A model generated the notes under the pieces. It was not told the DNA's origin, made no database searches, and saw only the letters and a program-made list of their open reading frames with translations. Below, piece after piece: positions 38,301-45,722 of a DNA stretch of 64,000 nucleotides. The translations under genes were made by a program, and so were the position numbers. How positions within the stretch are numbered: the first letter of the stretch is position 1; every line of letters begins with the position of its first letter. Source of the stretch: Marinobacter sp. LQ44 (GTDB taxonomy: Bacteria; Pseudomonadota; Gammaproteobacteria; Pseudomonadales; Oleiphilaceae); the NCBI RefSeq assembly GCF_001447155.2, contig NZ_CP014754.1:2790001-2854000 (forward strand). Reading direction: 5' to 3'.

Positions 38301-38866
38301 CAACGTAGCTCCAATGTCAGATGGCGGGGCAGGGCCACAACCTGACGCCCCGCGCATAATAGAAGGTCCACCCCGCACGGGTACTCGCCATGCCAGGCCT
38401 GGTGGTGTTCGATGACACCGCGCTTGAGACCGCTGACAAACAGCAGTGTAGGCTCTTTCAGGCCCGCGCCCCGGGCACCGATGCACAGCTCGCCGGGGGT
38501 GTGCAAGGCGGTTTCGGACAATGCCTCAACGCCGATCACCACTGTGGCACCCTCCTCGGGTACCTCGCGACTGCCGGTCGGAATGCTGTCAAGATCGGCC
38601 AGTGCTGGACCGGCGAACACCCACTCGGGCTGTGATGAAAGCATGGCTCCGGTGGCCAGGATTCGTTCGCACCAGGCATGGCTGCCAACACTCAAGGCAA
38701 CCCGGGTCGCGGTGTCCAGCAGGCAGTCGATGCAGGCCTGCATGGCGCCTACCTCCAGTTGCTGCAGGCGAGCGGGGTAAGCAAAGGCCATCAGTAACGT
38801 GCGATAAGCTCTGGCCTGCTGGTGCTGGAACGATAAGGATGCAGATGCCTGCAAGGGGATTCTCAT
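38300..38866 (-). CDS. phnH: C-P lyase subunit PhnH
   Basis: 188 residues, a fold related to PLP enzymes but without the cofactor lysine, as known for PhnH. Seen: FQHQQARAYRTLLMAFAYPA at the N-terminus and the C-terminal HGEYPCGVDLLLCAGRQVVALPRHL, which corresponds to the FPxGVD motif of PhnH, with YPCGVD here. It forms part of the G2H2I2J2 core. Overlaps its neighbours on both sides by 1-4 bp. Confidence 0.88.
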   Translation of the reverse strand: MRIPLQASASLSFQHQQARAYRTLLMAFAYPARLQQLEVGAMQACIDCLLDTATRVALSVGSHAWCERILATGAMLSSQPEWVFAGPALADLDSIPTGSREVPEEGATVVIGVEALSETALHTPGELCIGARGAGLKEPTLLFVSGLKRGVIEHHQAWHGEYPCGVDLLLCAGRQVVALPRHLTLELR

Positions 38867-39309
38867 GAGGCACCGGAGGTCTTGGTGGTGTAAAAGTGCA
38901 CGCGGGTCGCCGCTACCAGGCGCTCGCGTTCAGCCTGTTGTTCGGCGAGGCGTAGGCTTATCGGCTCCAGGCAGGCGGCGCGCTCGGTGGGCGCCATACC
39001 CTGGAACAGTGCGTCGAGGCATGCCGAGAGCTGGGCCTTGCGCAGGTCGGAGCCAAGCTGCACCGCGTAACCGCGGTGCAGCCCGATCTCGACCACGCAG
39101 CGGCTGCAGGTGGCTTCGCCAAACTGGAAGCCCACCGGCGAGCCGCTGGCCTGGGTGGTCAGGCGCAGCATGCCGGTCTCAGGTCCGGCCAGCATCCGGG
39201 GCTGCAGGTGCTGCTCCAGTTGCAGCCAGAGCTGCTCCAGCCAGGCGCAGTCAGCTCGGGACAGAAGCCCCAGCCACTGCGTGCGCTCCTGCTGCGCCAT
39301 TCCACTCAT
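38863..39309 (-). CDS. phnG: C-P lyase subunit PhnG
   Basis: 148 residues. N-terminal ERTQWLGLLSRAD, then GMLRLTTQASGSPVGFQFGEATCSRCVVEI, which matches the PhnG core (usually FNLGEMTVTRC), then YAVQLGSDLRKAQLSACLDALFQ. It contributes to the PhnI reaction in the core complex. First phn gene of the cluster in transcription order. Its start overlaps the end of the FmdE-like gene by 4 bp, tying that gene to the lyase. Confidence 0.88.
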   Translation of the reverse strand: MSGMAQQERTQWLGLLSRADCAWLEQLWLQLEQHLQPRMLAGPETGMLRLTTQASGSPVGFQFGEATCSRCVVEIGLHRGYAVQLGSDLRKAQLSACLDALFQGMAPTERAACLEPISLRLAEQQAERERLVAATRVHFYTTKTSGAS

Positions 39310-39824
39310 GCGGCAATAACCTTGGCGTCGTAGAGCTCTTCGCTGGGCATCCTGATCAGTCGGCCACTCATCTCAAGTTTCATCTTGACCAGTGCAGCTT
39401 CCTCCTCGGGAGTGCGGTCTTGCTTGCGTGCCAACTGGATGAACTCGGGGCGTACATGACCCGGACGAATGGTGATTTCCACCGCCTTGCCACGGTATTC
39501 GAAGCGGAAGTAGTAGCGCCCGCCTGGAGATTCTTCCACGCCTTCACCCAGCGCTTTGTCAACGATATAGCGCCCTTCGGTCAGGCCTCGGGTGACGAAC
39601 TCAATTGCATCGCGACCGCCGGGGCCGCCAAAGGCGGTCACGCAGCGTACTTCGCGACGTTCAGGCAGGCGGCCCTCGTCGAGCAGTGGCCAGGCGCGTT
39701 GCATCACCTTCAGTCCATGCACCACGCCGCCCGGATAGCCCGGTCCGTGGTACTTGAGCAGCTCATCGCAGGTGACGGTGAACTCTTCGCCGTTTTCCAG
39801 ATAGGAAATAGCATCGTGTTTCAT
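39306..39824 (-). CDS. FmdE-like protein with altered metal motif
   Basis: 172 residues from the ATG at 39824, with AGGAG at six bases and an ATGA overlap with the upstream ATPase stop. The segment TCDELLKYHGPGYPGGVVHGLKVMQRAW resembles the FmdE motif HGHxCPGxxxG, but the second His and the Cys are replaced (HGPGYPG). The rest (VTAFGGPGGRDAIEFVTRGL, YYFRFEYRGKAVEITIRPGHVRPEF) also fits FmdE by order. FmdE-type proteins occur with metal importers; the role is not established. Position between the ABC importer and phnG suggests handling of the imported ligand. Assignment by eye is moderate. Confidence 0.55.
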   Translation of the reverse strand: MKHDAISYLENGEEFTVTCDELLKYHGPGYPGGVVHGLKVMQRAWPLLDEGRLPERREVRCVTAFGGPGGRDAIEFVTRGLTEGRYIVDKALGEGVEESPGGRYYFRFEYRGKAVEITIRPGHVRPEFIQLARKQDRTPEEEAALVKMKLEMSGRLIRMPSEELYDAKVIAA

Positions 39825-40675
39825 TGGAAGCTCCTTTGGGTTCCAGGGGAGGAAGCAGGGGTAATCCCCCGCCGGGATATCTCGTGAGGGCATTGGCAGT
39901 TCTGTTTGCGCAAGCCAAACAGCGGGAACACGGTACTTTGCTGGTACTCGCCTGCTTGCACCTGAAGGCGGCGCAAAGGCATGCCATAGAGCTGGGAGAG
40001 CTCGCTTTCGCTCAGCAGCTCGCTGGCCATGCCAAAGCGCACGTTGTCACCTTCGTGCATCAGCAGTGCCTTATCGGCCAGGTAGAGTGCGTGCTGGGGA
40101 TGGTGGGTGGTGAAAATCACGGTATGGCTGCGTTGGCGACGCAGCTCGAACAGCACCCCCAACAGCAGATCCTGGTTGGCCAGGTCCAGCGCCGCGGCCG
40201 GTTCGTCCAGCACCAGCAGCTCTGCGCCGGTTGCCAGGGCTCGTGCCAGCAGTACGATCTGCCTCTCACCGCCGGAGAGGCTGCCAAAACACTGCTGAGC
40301 CAGATGCCTCGCGCCGACATGATCTAGCGCGCGCAGCGCTAGATCGTGATCATGCCGTGAGGGTACGGAGAACATCGGCAGCAACGCGGCTCGGGCCATC
40401 AGCACCACATCGATGCAGTGGTGATTTTCGCCGCCATGGTGGTGCTGCGGCACATAGCCGATCAGCCGGGGTGCCTCGCGCCGGCCTTGGGTCAGGCGCT
40501 GCGAGCCGAGCAAGGCCTTGAGCAGGGTGGTCTTGCCGCGCCCATTGGGGCCAAGAATGGCCATGGTCTCGCCTCTGGGTATGGCAAAGCTGAGATCGCG
40601 AAAGATGCAGCGTGGGCCAAAGCGCACTTCGGCCTTGCACATGCGCACGTGGATGCCGTGGTCTGTGGTGTGCAT
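39821..40675 (-). CDS. FecE/BtuD-type ABC ATPase of the island
   Basis: 284 residues. Walker A ILGPNGRGKTTLL, signature FGSLSGGERQIVLLARAL, Walker B LLVLDEPAAALDLANQ, switch FTTHHPQHALYLADKALLM. The histidine-rich stretch PQHHHGGENHHCID at about 85-98 is unusual and could bind metal. The C-terminal 45 residues (from about 240) extend beyond the family norm and include a CQCP pair. It overlaps the permease and the FmdE-like gene, so it is an operon member. Confidence 0.9.
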   Translation of the reverse strand: MHTTDHGIHVRMCKAEVRFGPRCIFRDLSFAIPRGETMAILGPNGRGKTTLLKALLGSQRLTQGRREAPRLIGYVPQHHHGGENHHCIDVVLMARAALLPMFSVPSRHDHDLALRALDHVGARHLAQQCFGSLSGGERQIVLLARALATGAELLVLDEPAAALDLANQDLLLGVLFELRRQRSHTVIFTTHHPQHALYLADKALLMHEGDNVRFGMASELLSESELSQLYGMPLRRLQVQAGEYQQSTVFPLFGLRKQNCQCPHEISRRGITPASSPGTQRSFQ

Positions 40676-41724
40676 CAGAACCCCCTGCGCTTGCGTGTGC
40701 AGAGCAAATAGATGAATACCGGGGCGCCGATCAGCGCGGTCAGCGCGCCCAGGGGGATTTCCGAGGCGGTCAGGCTGCGTGCCAGGGTGTCGGTAAAGAC
40801 CATGAAGGACGCCCCCAGCAGCACGGTGCTCGGGTACAGGCGCATCTGGTCCTCACCCACCAGCAGGCGCGCCATGTGGGGAATGACCAGCCCCACCCAG
40901 CCCACTACGCCGGAGGCCGTCACGCAGGCGCTGATGACCAGCGAAATCAGCAGGAAAACCACTATGCGTGACTGCCCAACGCGGATACCAATGGACCGCG
41001 CCTCGTCGTCGCCCATCGCCAGCACGGCAATGCGGAAACGCATACGATGCAGCAGGAAAATGCTCACCAGCAGTACCGGCGCGACCTGCTGGAGCTTGTC
41101 CCAGCTGGCCGAGGCAAAACTGCCCATGAGCCAGAAGACGATGGCTGGCAGGCTGCTTTCGGGGTCGGCTGCGTACTGCACCAGCGAAACCCCAGCGGCA
41201 AACAAGGCATCGATGACAATGCCTGCCAGCACGATGGCGACCAGCGTACGGCCAGCCACATTGGCAATCAGCACCACTAGAAACAGCGCGCCAAAGGCCG
41301 ACAGGAAGGTCGCTCCCATCAGCAGCGGACCACTCAGCCCGGCCAGAATGGCCAGAGTGCCGCCCAGCGCCGAGCCCGACGACAGGCCCAGCACCTTGGG
41401 CGAAACCAGCGGATTGCGAAACAGGGTCTGCAAGGCTACGCCGCAGATGGCCAGCCCAGCACCGGTCAGGGCTGCCAGAAGAATGCGCGGTAGGCGCACA
41501 TTCAGTACCACCAGCGTATCGACGCTGCCGTCTTCAAGGCCGTGCGGGGCATCCCAGAGCACCTGCAGTATCTGCCCGGTCGTCAGTGGGTAACGACCGG
41601 TGGTCAGACCCAGCAACACGGCTGATAGCAAAAGGCCTACCAGTAACGGCCAGTGCAACGTGCGCAGCAGGTTCTGGATCAGCCGTTGCGCGGGTGGGAC
41701 GAGGAAATCGGTCGATGCACTCAT
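40675..41724 (-). CDS. FecCD/BtuC-family permease of the island
   Basis: 349 residues with about ten helices. Motifs: NVRLPRILLAALTGAGLAICGVALQTLFRNPLVSPKVLGLSSGSALGG, GWVGLVIPHMARLLVGEDQ (the ATPase-coupling loop) and EIPLGALTALIGAPVFIYLL. It is the channel of a siderophore/B12-type importer, not of a PhnE-type phosphonate importer. Its ATG overlaps the binding-protein stop by 4 bp. Confidence 0.93.
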   Translation of the reverse strand: MSASTDFLVPPAQRLIQNLLRTLHWPLLVGLLLSAVLLGLTTGRYPLTTGQILQVLWDAPHGLEDGSVDTLVVLNVRLPRILLAALTGAGLAICGVALQTLFRNPLVSPKVLGLSSGSALGGTLAILAGLSGPLLMGATFLSAFGALFLVVLIANVAGRTLVAIVLAGIVIDALFAAGVSLVQYAADPESSLPAIVFWLMGSFASASWDKLQQVAPVLLVSIFLLHRMRFRIAVLAMGDDEARSIGIRVGQSRIVVFLLISLVISACVTASGVVGWVGLVIPHMARLLVGEDQMRLYPSTVLLGASFMVFTDTLARSLTASEIPLGALTALIGAPVFIYLLCTRKRRGF

Positions 41725-42824
41725 GGCGAGGAAAACACCTGGTAGCCGCGCGCTCCGGCATTCACGTCCAGGCGCAGGATGCGGTCGATATCAGCGTCCG
41801 ACAGCTCAAAATCGTAGAGCAGCCTGAACCCCTGACGCAGCTCCTGACGCAGGTCGAAGGCAAAAAGCTCCGGGTGGGCAAGATTGGCCAACCACATCCA
41901 GGTGAACGGGTTCTCCGGGGAAGCGCTGTCCCAGATGTAACCACCCTGGGGCGTTTTGTAGATGCGCTGCTGTTGTGCCGCCGGCAGGCGGGACAGCAAG
42001 GGATCGTCGTACACCCGTTGCGGCAGGGCCTCGGGGTCGGCGGAGGACAGCAGAATGATGTCGGGCTTCCAGGCCAGGATCTGCTCGCTCGTGACAGAAC
42101 TTTCAACCCCCAGCTCGGCAGCCACGTTCTCTGCGCCCACCAGTTCGATGAAGGTGTGCTGATAACTTTTCCGGCCGGTGGCGGTCAGGCGGGCGCTGGC
42201 CGCCCGCAGGTGCAGGATGCGCGGCTTTTGCACTCTGCCCGCCTTGGCCAGGGTTTCACCGATTTCCGCCATGACCCGGTCACGCCAGTCGAGGAGCTGT
42301 GCCAGCTTGGGAACCTGGCCAGTGATCTCGGCGACCATGCGCATGTTCTCGCGCGCCAGTGCTTCCGTGCCGCCACTGCCGCCGCCCACCATCAAGGCAA
42401 CGGGCAGCCCGGCATTGCGCAGAGGCGCCACGATATCGTCGCCACGGCGACCCCACTGGATGACCAGATCCGGCTTCAGGGCAGCAATGGCCTCGACATT
42501 GGGCAGCCAACCGCCACTTTCGGCCAGGATGTCGCTGGTGATCGTGGCGGCCTCAGGGAACATCACCCCCATCATCCCGCCTTCAAAGGCACGCCTGGAT
42601 ATCTGATTCATGCCCACAATGCGTTGGGCACTACCATCGAGGGCAATCAGCGTTGCTGCGGCCGGGTTGGGGAGTGTCACGATGCGTTGCGGCTGCGCAT
42701 TGAGCGTAACTTCATTGCCCACGACATCCCTGAAAACAAGGGGCTGCGCATGTACGCCCGTAGCCGTGAGCAGCATGGCGGCCAACAAGCCCGCCAAGCT
42801 GAGTTTTTGGTATCGGTCCGTCAT
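41721..42824 (-). CDS. Periplasmic binding protein of the island importer
   Basis: 367 residues from the ATG at 42824, with AGGTGG five bases upstream. Signal peptide (LAGLLAAMLLTATGVHAQ), then a FecB/BtuF-type fold: VFRDVVGNEVTLNAQPQRIVTLPN, AIAALKPDLVIQWG, ILAWKPDIILLSSADP and YIWDSASPENPFTWMWLANLAHPE. It should bind the ligand brought in by the island's TonB receptor. First gene of the importer-lyase run; a Fur-like box lies 44-62 bp ahead of the start. Confidence 0.9.
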   Translation of the reverse strand: MTDRYQKLSLAGLLAAMLLTATGVHAQPLVFRDVVGNEVTLNAQPQRIVTLPNPAAATLIALDGSAQRIVGMNQISRRAFEGGMMGVMFPEAATITSDILAESGGWLPNVEAIAALKPDLVIQWGRRGDDIVAPLRNAGLPVALMVGGGSGGTEALARENMRMVAEITGQVPKLAQLLDWRDRVMAEIGETLAKAGRVQKPRILHLRAASARLTATGRKSYQHTFIELVGAENVAAELGVESSVTSEQILAWKPDIILLSSADPEALPQRVYDDPLLSRLPAAQQQRIYKTPQGGYIWDSASPENPFTWMWLANLAHPELFAFDLRQELRQGFRLLYDFELSDADIDRILRLDVNAGARGYQVFSSP

Positions 42825-42867
42825 ATGGGCCACCTGTTTAATATCCAACATATCGAACATCATAAAT

Positions 42868-42886
42868 ATAAATGATTATTATTTGT
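42868..42886 (-). promoter_or_regulatory. Fur-like box before the importer/C-P lyase operon
   Basis: Read on the minus strand (ACAAATAATAATCATTTAT), 12 of 19 positions agree with the E. coli Fur consensus by hand count, including the central AATAATCATT-like core. It sits upstream of the binding-protein gene where a promoter is expected. Confidence 0.45.
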
Positions 42887-42911
42887 ACTTGATTGTAGTG
42901 ATCAAGCCCGC

Positions 42912-42960
42912 TAAGTAAAACGTAATGATTGGAACGGCTCGTGAAGTGATTTCGAATCGC
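42912..42960 (+). repeat. Diverged copy of the LysR gene's leader and first codons
   Basis: Ungapped over 49 bp, 41 positions match 44384-44432, the region around the start of the LysR regulator. The copy encodes REVISNR in the same frame but soon diverges, so it is a remnant, not a gene. Confidence 0.85.
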
Positions 42961-42972
42961 TGGCCGGGAGGG

Positions 42973-44304
42973 CTAACCAGTCGATCCGGCTTGCGCCGTG
43001 TGTTCGTGCAGCCAAGGCAGGAAGCCCCGCAGGAAGCGTGTGGTGGCTGGCATAAAGTAGCTGCCGTGGTGGTAGCAAGGATCCAGCGAGGTGACGATCA
43101 GGCGCCCGGGTGTGGAGTGCCTGTCTTCATAAAGCACGGAGCCATGCCCCTCCTTGTCGATAAGCGAGCGCGCCCCTTCCGGGATAGCAAACGAGCCGTG
43201 CTGGTGCCAGGTGGCATCGGCCAGCGTGATGTAGTTGAACAGCGAGTGCTCGGGCCAGAGCAGGCGCAAGCCGGAGTCCGCTCCGGGAGTGATCCACCAC
43301 CAGAAGTTGGTGGGGCAATCGGTCCAGCTAACCTGTGGCAGCCATTGCTGCGGGTTGGTGTTGCCCATGGCCACCACGGTCTTGCCCTGATCCAGAAACC
43401 GGGTAATGGCGCTGCGATGGCGCGCGATCAGGTCGCCGCGGGTCTCACAGCAGAACACCAGGGTATCGGCGGCAGCGAAGTCGTCCGGGCCCAAATCGAG
43501 CACATGACGGCGCATCTGGAGGTAGGGGGCAAACTCGGGCGTATGCAGGGTACGGTGATGAAAATAGGTGCCACCCTCTACAAAGCACACGCGCGCGGCA
43601 TGGGGGGCGTCGGTGCGGGCCGGACAGCTTGTTGCGGATTCTGCCCGCAAGGCCGGTTCGGCGAAGTGTCGTGGAGCTTGAGTATCTGTAATCCCTGCGC
43701 CGGGTACGGGCGCGGCGGCGGCCCAGTCGTAAAAGGCCTGGCGCATGCCGTGCGCGGAGGGCGCGTTGCTGAAGGACAGAAAGTCATTGCCGGCATGCAC
43801 CAGCAACTGGCCGCCGCCGGGGTATGGGTAGGTCCAGTCCAGCGGCAGGCGCGCCTGCTTGCCCAGTTCGTTCAGTACTTGCGCCCCCGCTGGCGGCGGA
43901 TTGAAACCACGGCCATAAAAACCGGCAACTCCCTTGCGGTAGGTCAGCTCGCTGCTTTCGATACCTGCAAAGATCGGGTGAGCATTGAGGTTGTGTACCT
44001 GTAAACCCGCCAGACCAGGCTCGTGCGTCGGCCTGTAAGGCCGCAGCTCGTCCAAGAAAGGATGTACCACGTGCCCATTGAAAACCAGTTTTCCACCTTG
44101 CTGCAGATAGCACTGCAATTGCTCCCTGCAGCGCAGTAGCTCGCGCTGATCGGCGTAATTGGTGATGACGATGCAGCAAAATGCCGAGAGGTCGGTACTG
44201 GCCAGGGCATACATGGGAATGCCGACCGAATCGCCGTGCGGGTAGTCGGCAAATACGTTTGTACGAGGCAGATCGCTGTTGAGTATCAGGGCAATGTTGC
44301 TCAT
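42973..44304 (-). CDS. Unrecognised protein with two amidotransferase-like halves
   Basis: 443 residues from ATG at 44304; a start at 44352 would add a tail without support. No signal peptide. The two halves have similar layout: first LQCYLQQGGKLVFNGHVVHPFLDEL (about 85-110), later AITRFLDQGKTVVAMGNTNPQQWLP (about 300-325), each preceded by a strand ending in a hydrophobic I/L-V-x-T/C stretch (FCCIVITNYAD; ADTLVFCCETRGD). This resembles ThuA or class I amidotransferase-like Rossmann modules. A proline/alanine linker lies near 220-240. Many His and Trp residues occur late (FWWWITPG, YHHGSYF). I do not know its function; its place suggests ligand processing. Confidence 0.6.
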   Translation of the reverse strand: MSNIALILNSDLPRTNVFADYPHGDSVGIPMYALASTDLSAFCCIVITNYADQRELLRCREQLQCYLQQGGKLVFNGHVVHPFLDELRPYRPTHEPGLAGLQVHNLNAHPIFAGIESSELTYRKGVAGFYGRGFNPPPAGAQVLNELGKQARLPLDWTYPYPGGGQLLVHAGNDFLSFSNAPSAHGMRQAFYDWAAAAPVPGAGITDTQAPRHFAEPALRAESATSCPARTDAPHAARVCFVEGGTYFHHRTLHTPEFAPYLQMRRHVLDLGPDDFAAADTLVFCCETRGDLIARHRSAITRFLDQGKTVVAMGNTNPQQWLPQVSWTDCPTNFWWWITPGADSGLRLLWPEHSLFNYITLADATWHQHGSFAIPEGARSLIDKEGHGSVLYEDRHSTPGRLIVTSLDPCYHHGSYFMPATTRFLRGFLPWLHEHTAQAGSTG

Positions 44305-44325
44305 GCTCGCTCGCCAAATAATAAA

Positions 44326-44344
44326 AAGAACGATAATCGTATTT
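44326..44344 (-). promoter_or_regulatory. Fur-like box between the 443-residue gene and lysR
   Basis: AAGAACGATAATCGTATTT agrees with the E. coli Fur consensus at 12 of 19 positions by hand count and centres on the palindrome ACGATAATCGT. It lies in the divergent promoter region, 22-40 bp before the minus-strand start. It might instead be a LysR operator half. Confidence 0.4.
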
Positions 44345-44383
44345 GCTTTCATTTGAGAAATAGATTCTAATGCCTTCTCCTGT

Positions 44384-44432
44384 TAAGAAAAACTCAATGA
44401 TTTGAACGATGCGTGAAGTAATTTCGAATCGC
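44384..44432 (+). repeat. LysR leader and start region, parent of a diverged copy
   Basis: This 49-bp stretch covers 25 bp of leader and the first eight codons of the LysR gene. It matches 42912-42960 at 41 of 49 positions without gaps. Confidence 0.85.
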
Positions 44433-45329
44433 CTGGCGTCGATATCCATCCGCGACCTGCTGCTGGTAGAAGCCGTAGCCCAACAACGCAGCTTTCGCCT
44501 GGCGGCCGAGGCAATGGGAATTTCGGCTTCCGGGCTGTCCTACCAGGTCAGGAAAGTCGAAGAAGTTCTGGGCAGTGCCATTTTTGAGCGGGGCGGCAAG
44601 ACCACGCCAACCGCCTACGGCATGGTGGCGCTAAATGAAATGCAGGCGATTCTGGAGAGCGCCACCCGCCTGGAGGCGCTGCGCGATGACTCAACCACAC
44701 CCTTTGGGCAGGTGCTGCGTCTGGGTGTCATCTCCTCCCTGGCCCCGCGGGATTTGCTGAACATCCTGAAACTGTGCCGTGAGCACTCGGCGCAGACCAG
44801 GGTGGAGATCGTATGCGGCATGCACCAGGGGCTGTTGCGCCGACTGCTCAACCGTGAGGTCGACATCGTGATTACAGCAGGGCAGGAAATCCCCGATGGC
44901 CTGGCGTACACCGAGCTATTCCGCGAGGGCTTTGTATTGCTTACCCGATCGGATCAACAACCACTCCAGTTGGAGCCGGCTTCCCCCCCCGAACTTGGAT
45001 TATTGCCGCTGAACGAGGACGACTTTGTGCCATCCAGCGTTGCTCAGGGCCTGGAGTCCCTGCTGACTTCTGGCCTGGCACGGGCATTTGGCCTGAGCGT
45101 GGGGCACCGCATCGCGCTGGTCTCCGCGGGCTATGGCCATGCGCTCCTGCCACGCGGCTGGGTGCAAAGCATGCCGTTGCCGCCGAATCTGACCCTGGTC
45201 CCCCTGCCCGATAGCATGTCCGAGGAGCGAGTACTGGGCTGCATCTGGCGCCAGTCCTTCCCGTTGGGGCCGGAGATTGCGAAGACATTTTGTACGCTCA
45301 AGCTGGGGGGCGTGCAGAGTCATGCGTAA
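44409..45329 (+). CDS. LysR-family transcriptional regulator
   Basis: 306 residues. N-terminal winged helix-turn-helix SIRDLLLVEAVAQQRSFRLAAEAMGISASGLSYQVRKVEEVLGSAIFERGGKTTPTAYG, then a periplasmic-binding-like effector domain from about residue 95 (VLRLGVISSLAPRDLL; VDIVITAGQEIPDGLAYTELF). It is divergent from the 443-residue gene and the operon beyond, the classic arrangement for a LysR activator of that operon. Its effector may be the imported ligand or a metabolite. Its stop falls at the right edge of the island. Confidence 0.93.
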   Translation: MREVISNRLASISIRDLLLVEAVAQQRSFRLAAEAMGISASGLSYQVRKVEEVLGSAIFERGGKTTPTAYGMVALNEMQAILESATRLEALRDDSTTPFGQVLRLGVISSLAPRDLLNILKLCREHSAQTRVEIVCGMHQGLLRRLLNREVDIVITAGQEIPDGLAYTELFREGFVLLTRSDQQPLQLEPASPPELGLLPLNEDDFVPSSVAQGLESLLTSGLARAFGLSVGHRIALVSAGYGHALLPRGWVQSMPLPPNLTLVPLPDSMSEERVLGCIWRQSFPLGPEIAKTFCTLKLGGVQSHA

Positions 45330-45380
45330 CCCGAGCTGTTCGATGTAGCTGACGGTGATGCGGTACTTGTGGCTTTTCAT
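45330..45380 (-). pseudogene. Fragment of a DUF3861 gene
   Basis: Seventeen codons reading MKSHKYRITVSYIEQLG, like the N-terminus of DUF3861 proteins (K/HRYRITVxxI). Homology ends exactly at the stop of the LysR gene, so the island's right end appears to have cut this gene. It is short, hence tentative. Confidence 0.45.
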
Positions 45381-45722
45381 GGGCTTTCCATACGGCTGGT
45401 CGCAGCCTGAAGGCTAGATTTGATCCGCCCTGTGATAAATACCCAAACCGTTTTCATATTCAAAACCGAGGATTTCCAATGGGGCGAACCACCCAGGCTG
45501 CGATACCCACACCAATCCTAGCCAGCGCTCAAATGGACGGCGGCAATCGCTCGCCTAACCAGAAAGTCCGAATCTGAAACTGCAGATGGGAAGCAACCCA
45601 CTCCTCTGCATCGTTTTTTTTCAGATGGGCGATAAGCACTCCATCCGTTAAGAGCGAGGCTGTTCGCATTATGACGGCCACCTCGCCAACCCCTTCTGCC
45701 AATCGTTAATAGGAGAACCGCT
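45381..45722. other. 342-bp gap between island edge and narI remnant
   Basis: No protein-like frame was recognised. narJ, normally upstream of narI, is not seen. A ribosome-binding site (AGGAG at about 45711) precedes narI. Confidence 0.5.

Noticed and set aside
38301..38486. Longer start for PhnI
   Set aside because: The added 62 residues lie within phnH and are not family-like; the conserved PhnI start MYVPIKGG begins at 38300.
42925..44004. 359-codon plus-strand frame opposite the 443-residue gene
   Set aside because: It is a shadow frame; only its first few codons (REVISNR) mean anything, as the remnant of the duplicated lysR start.
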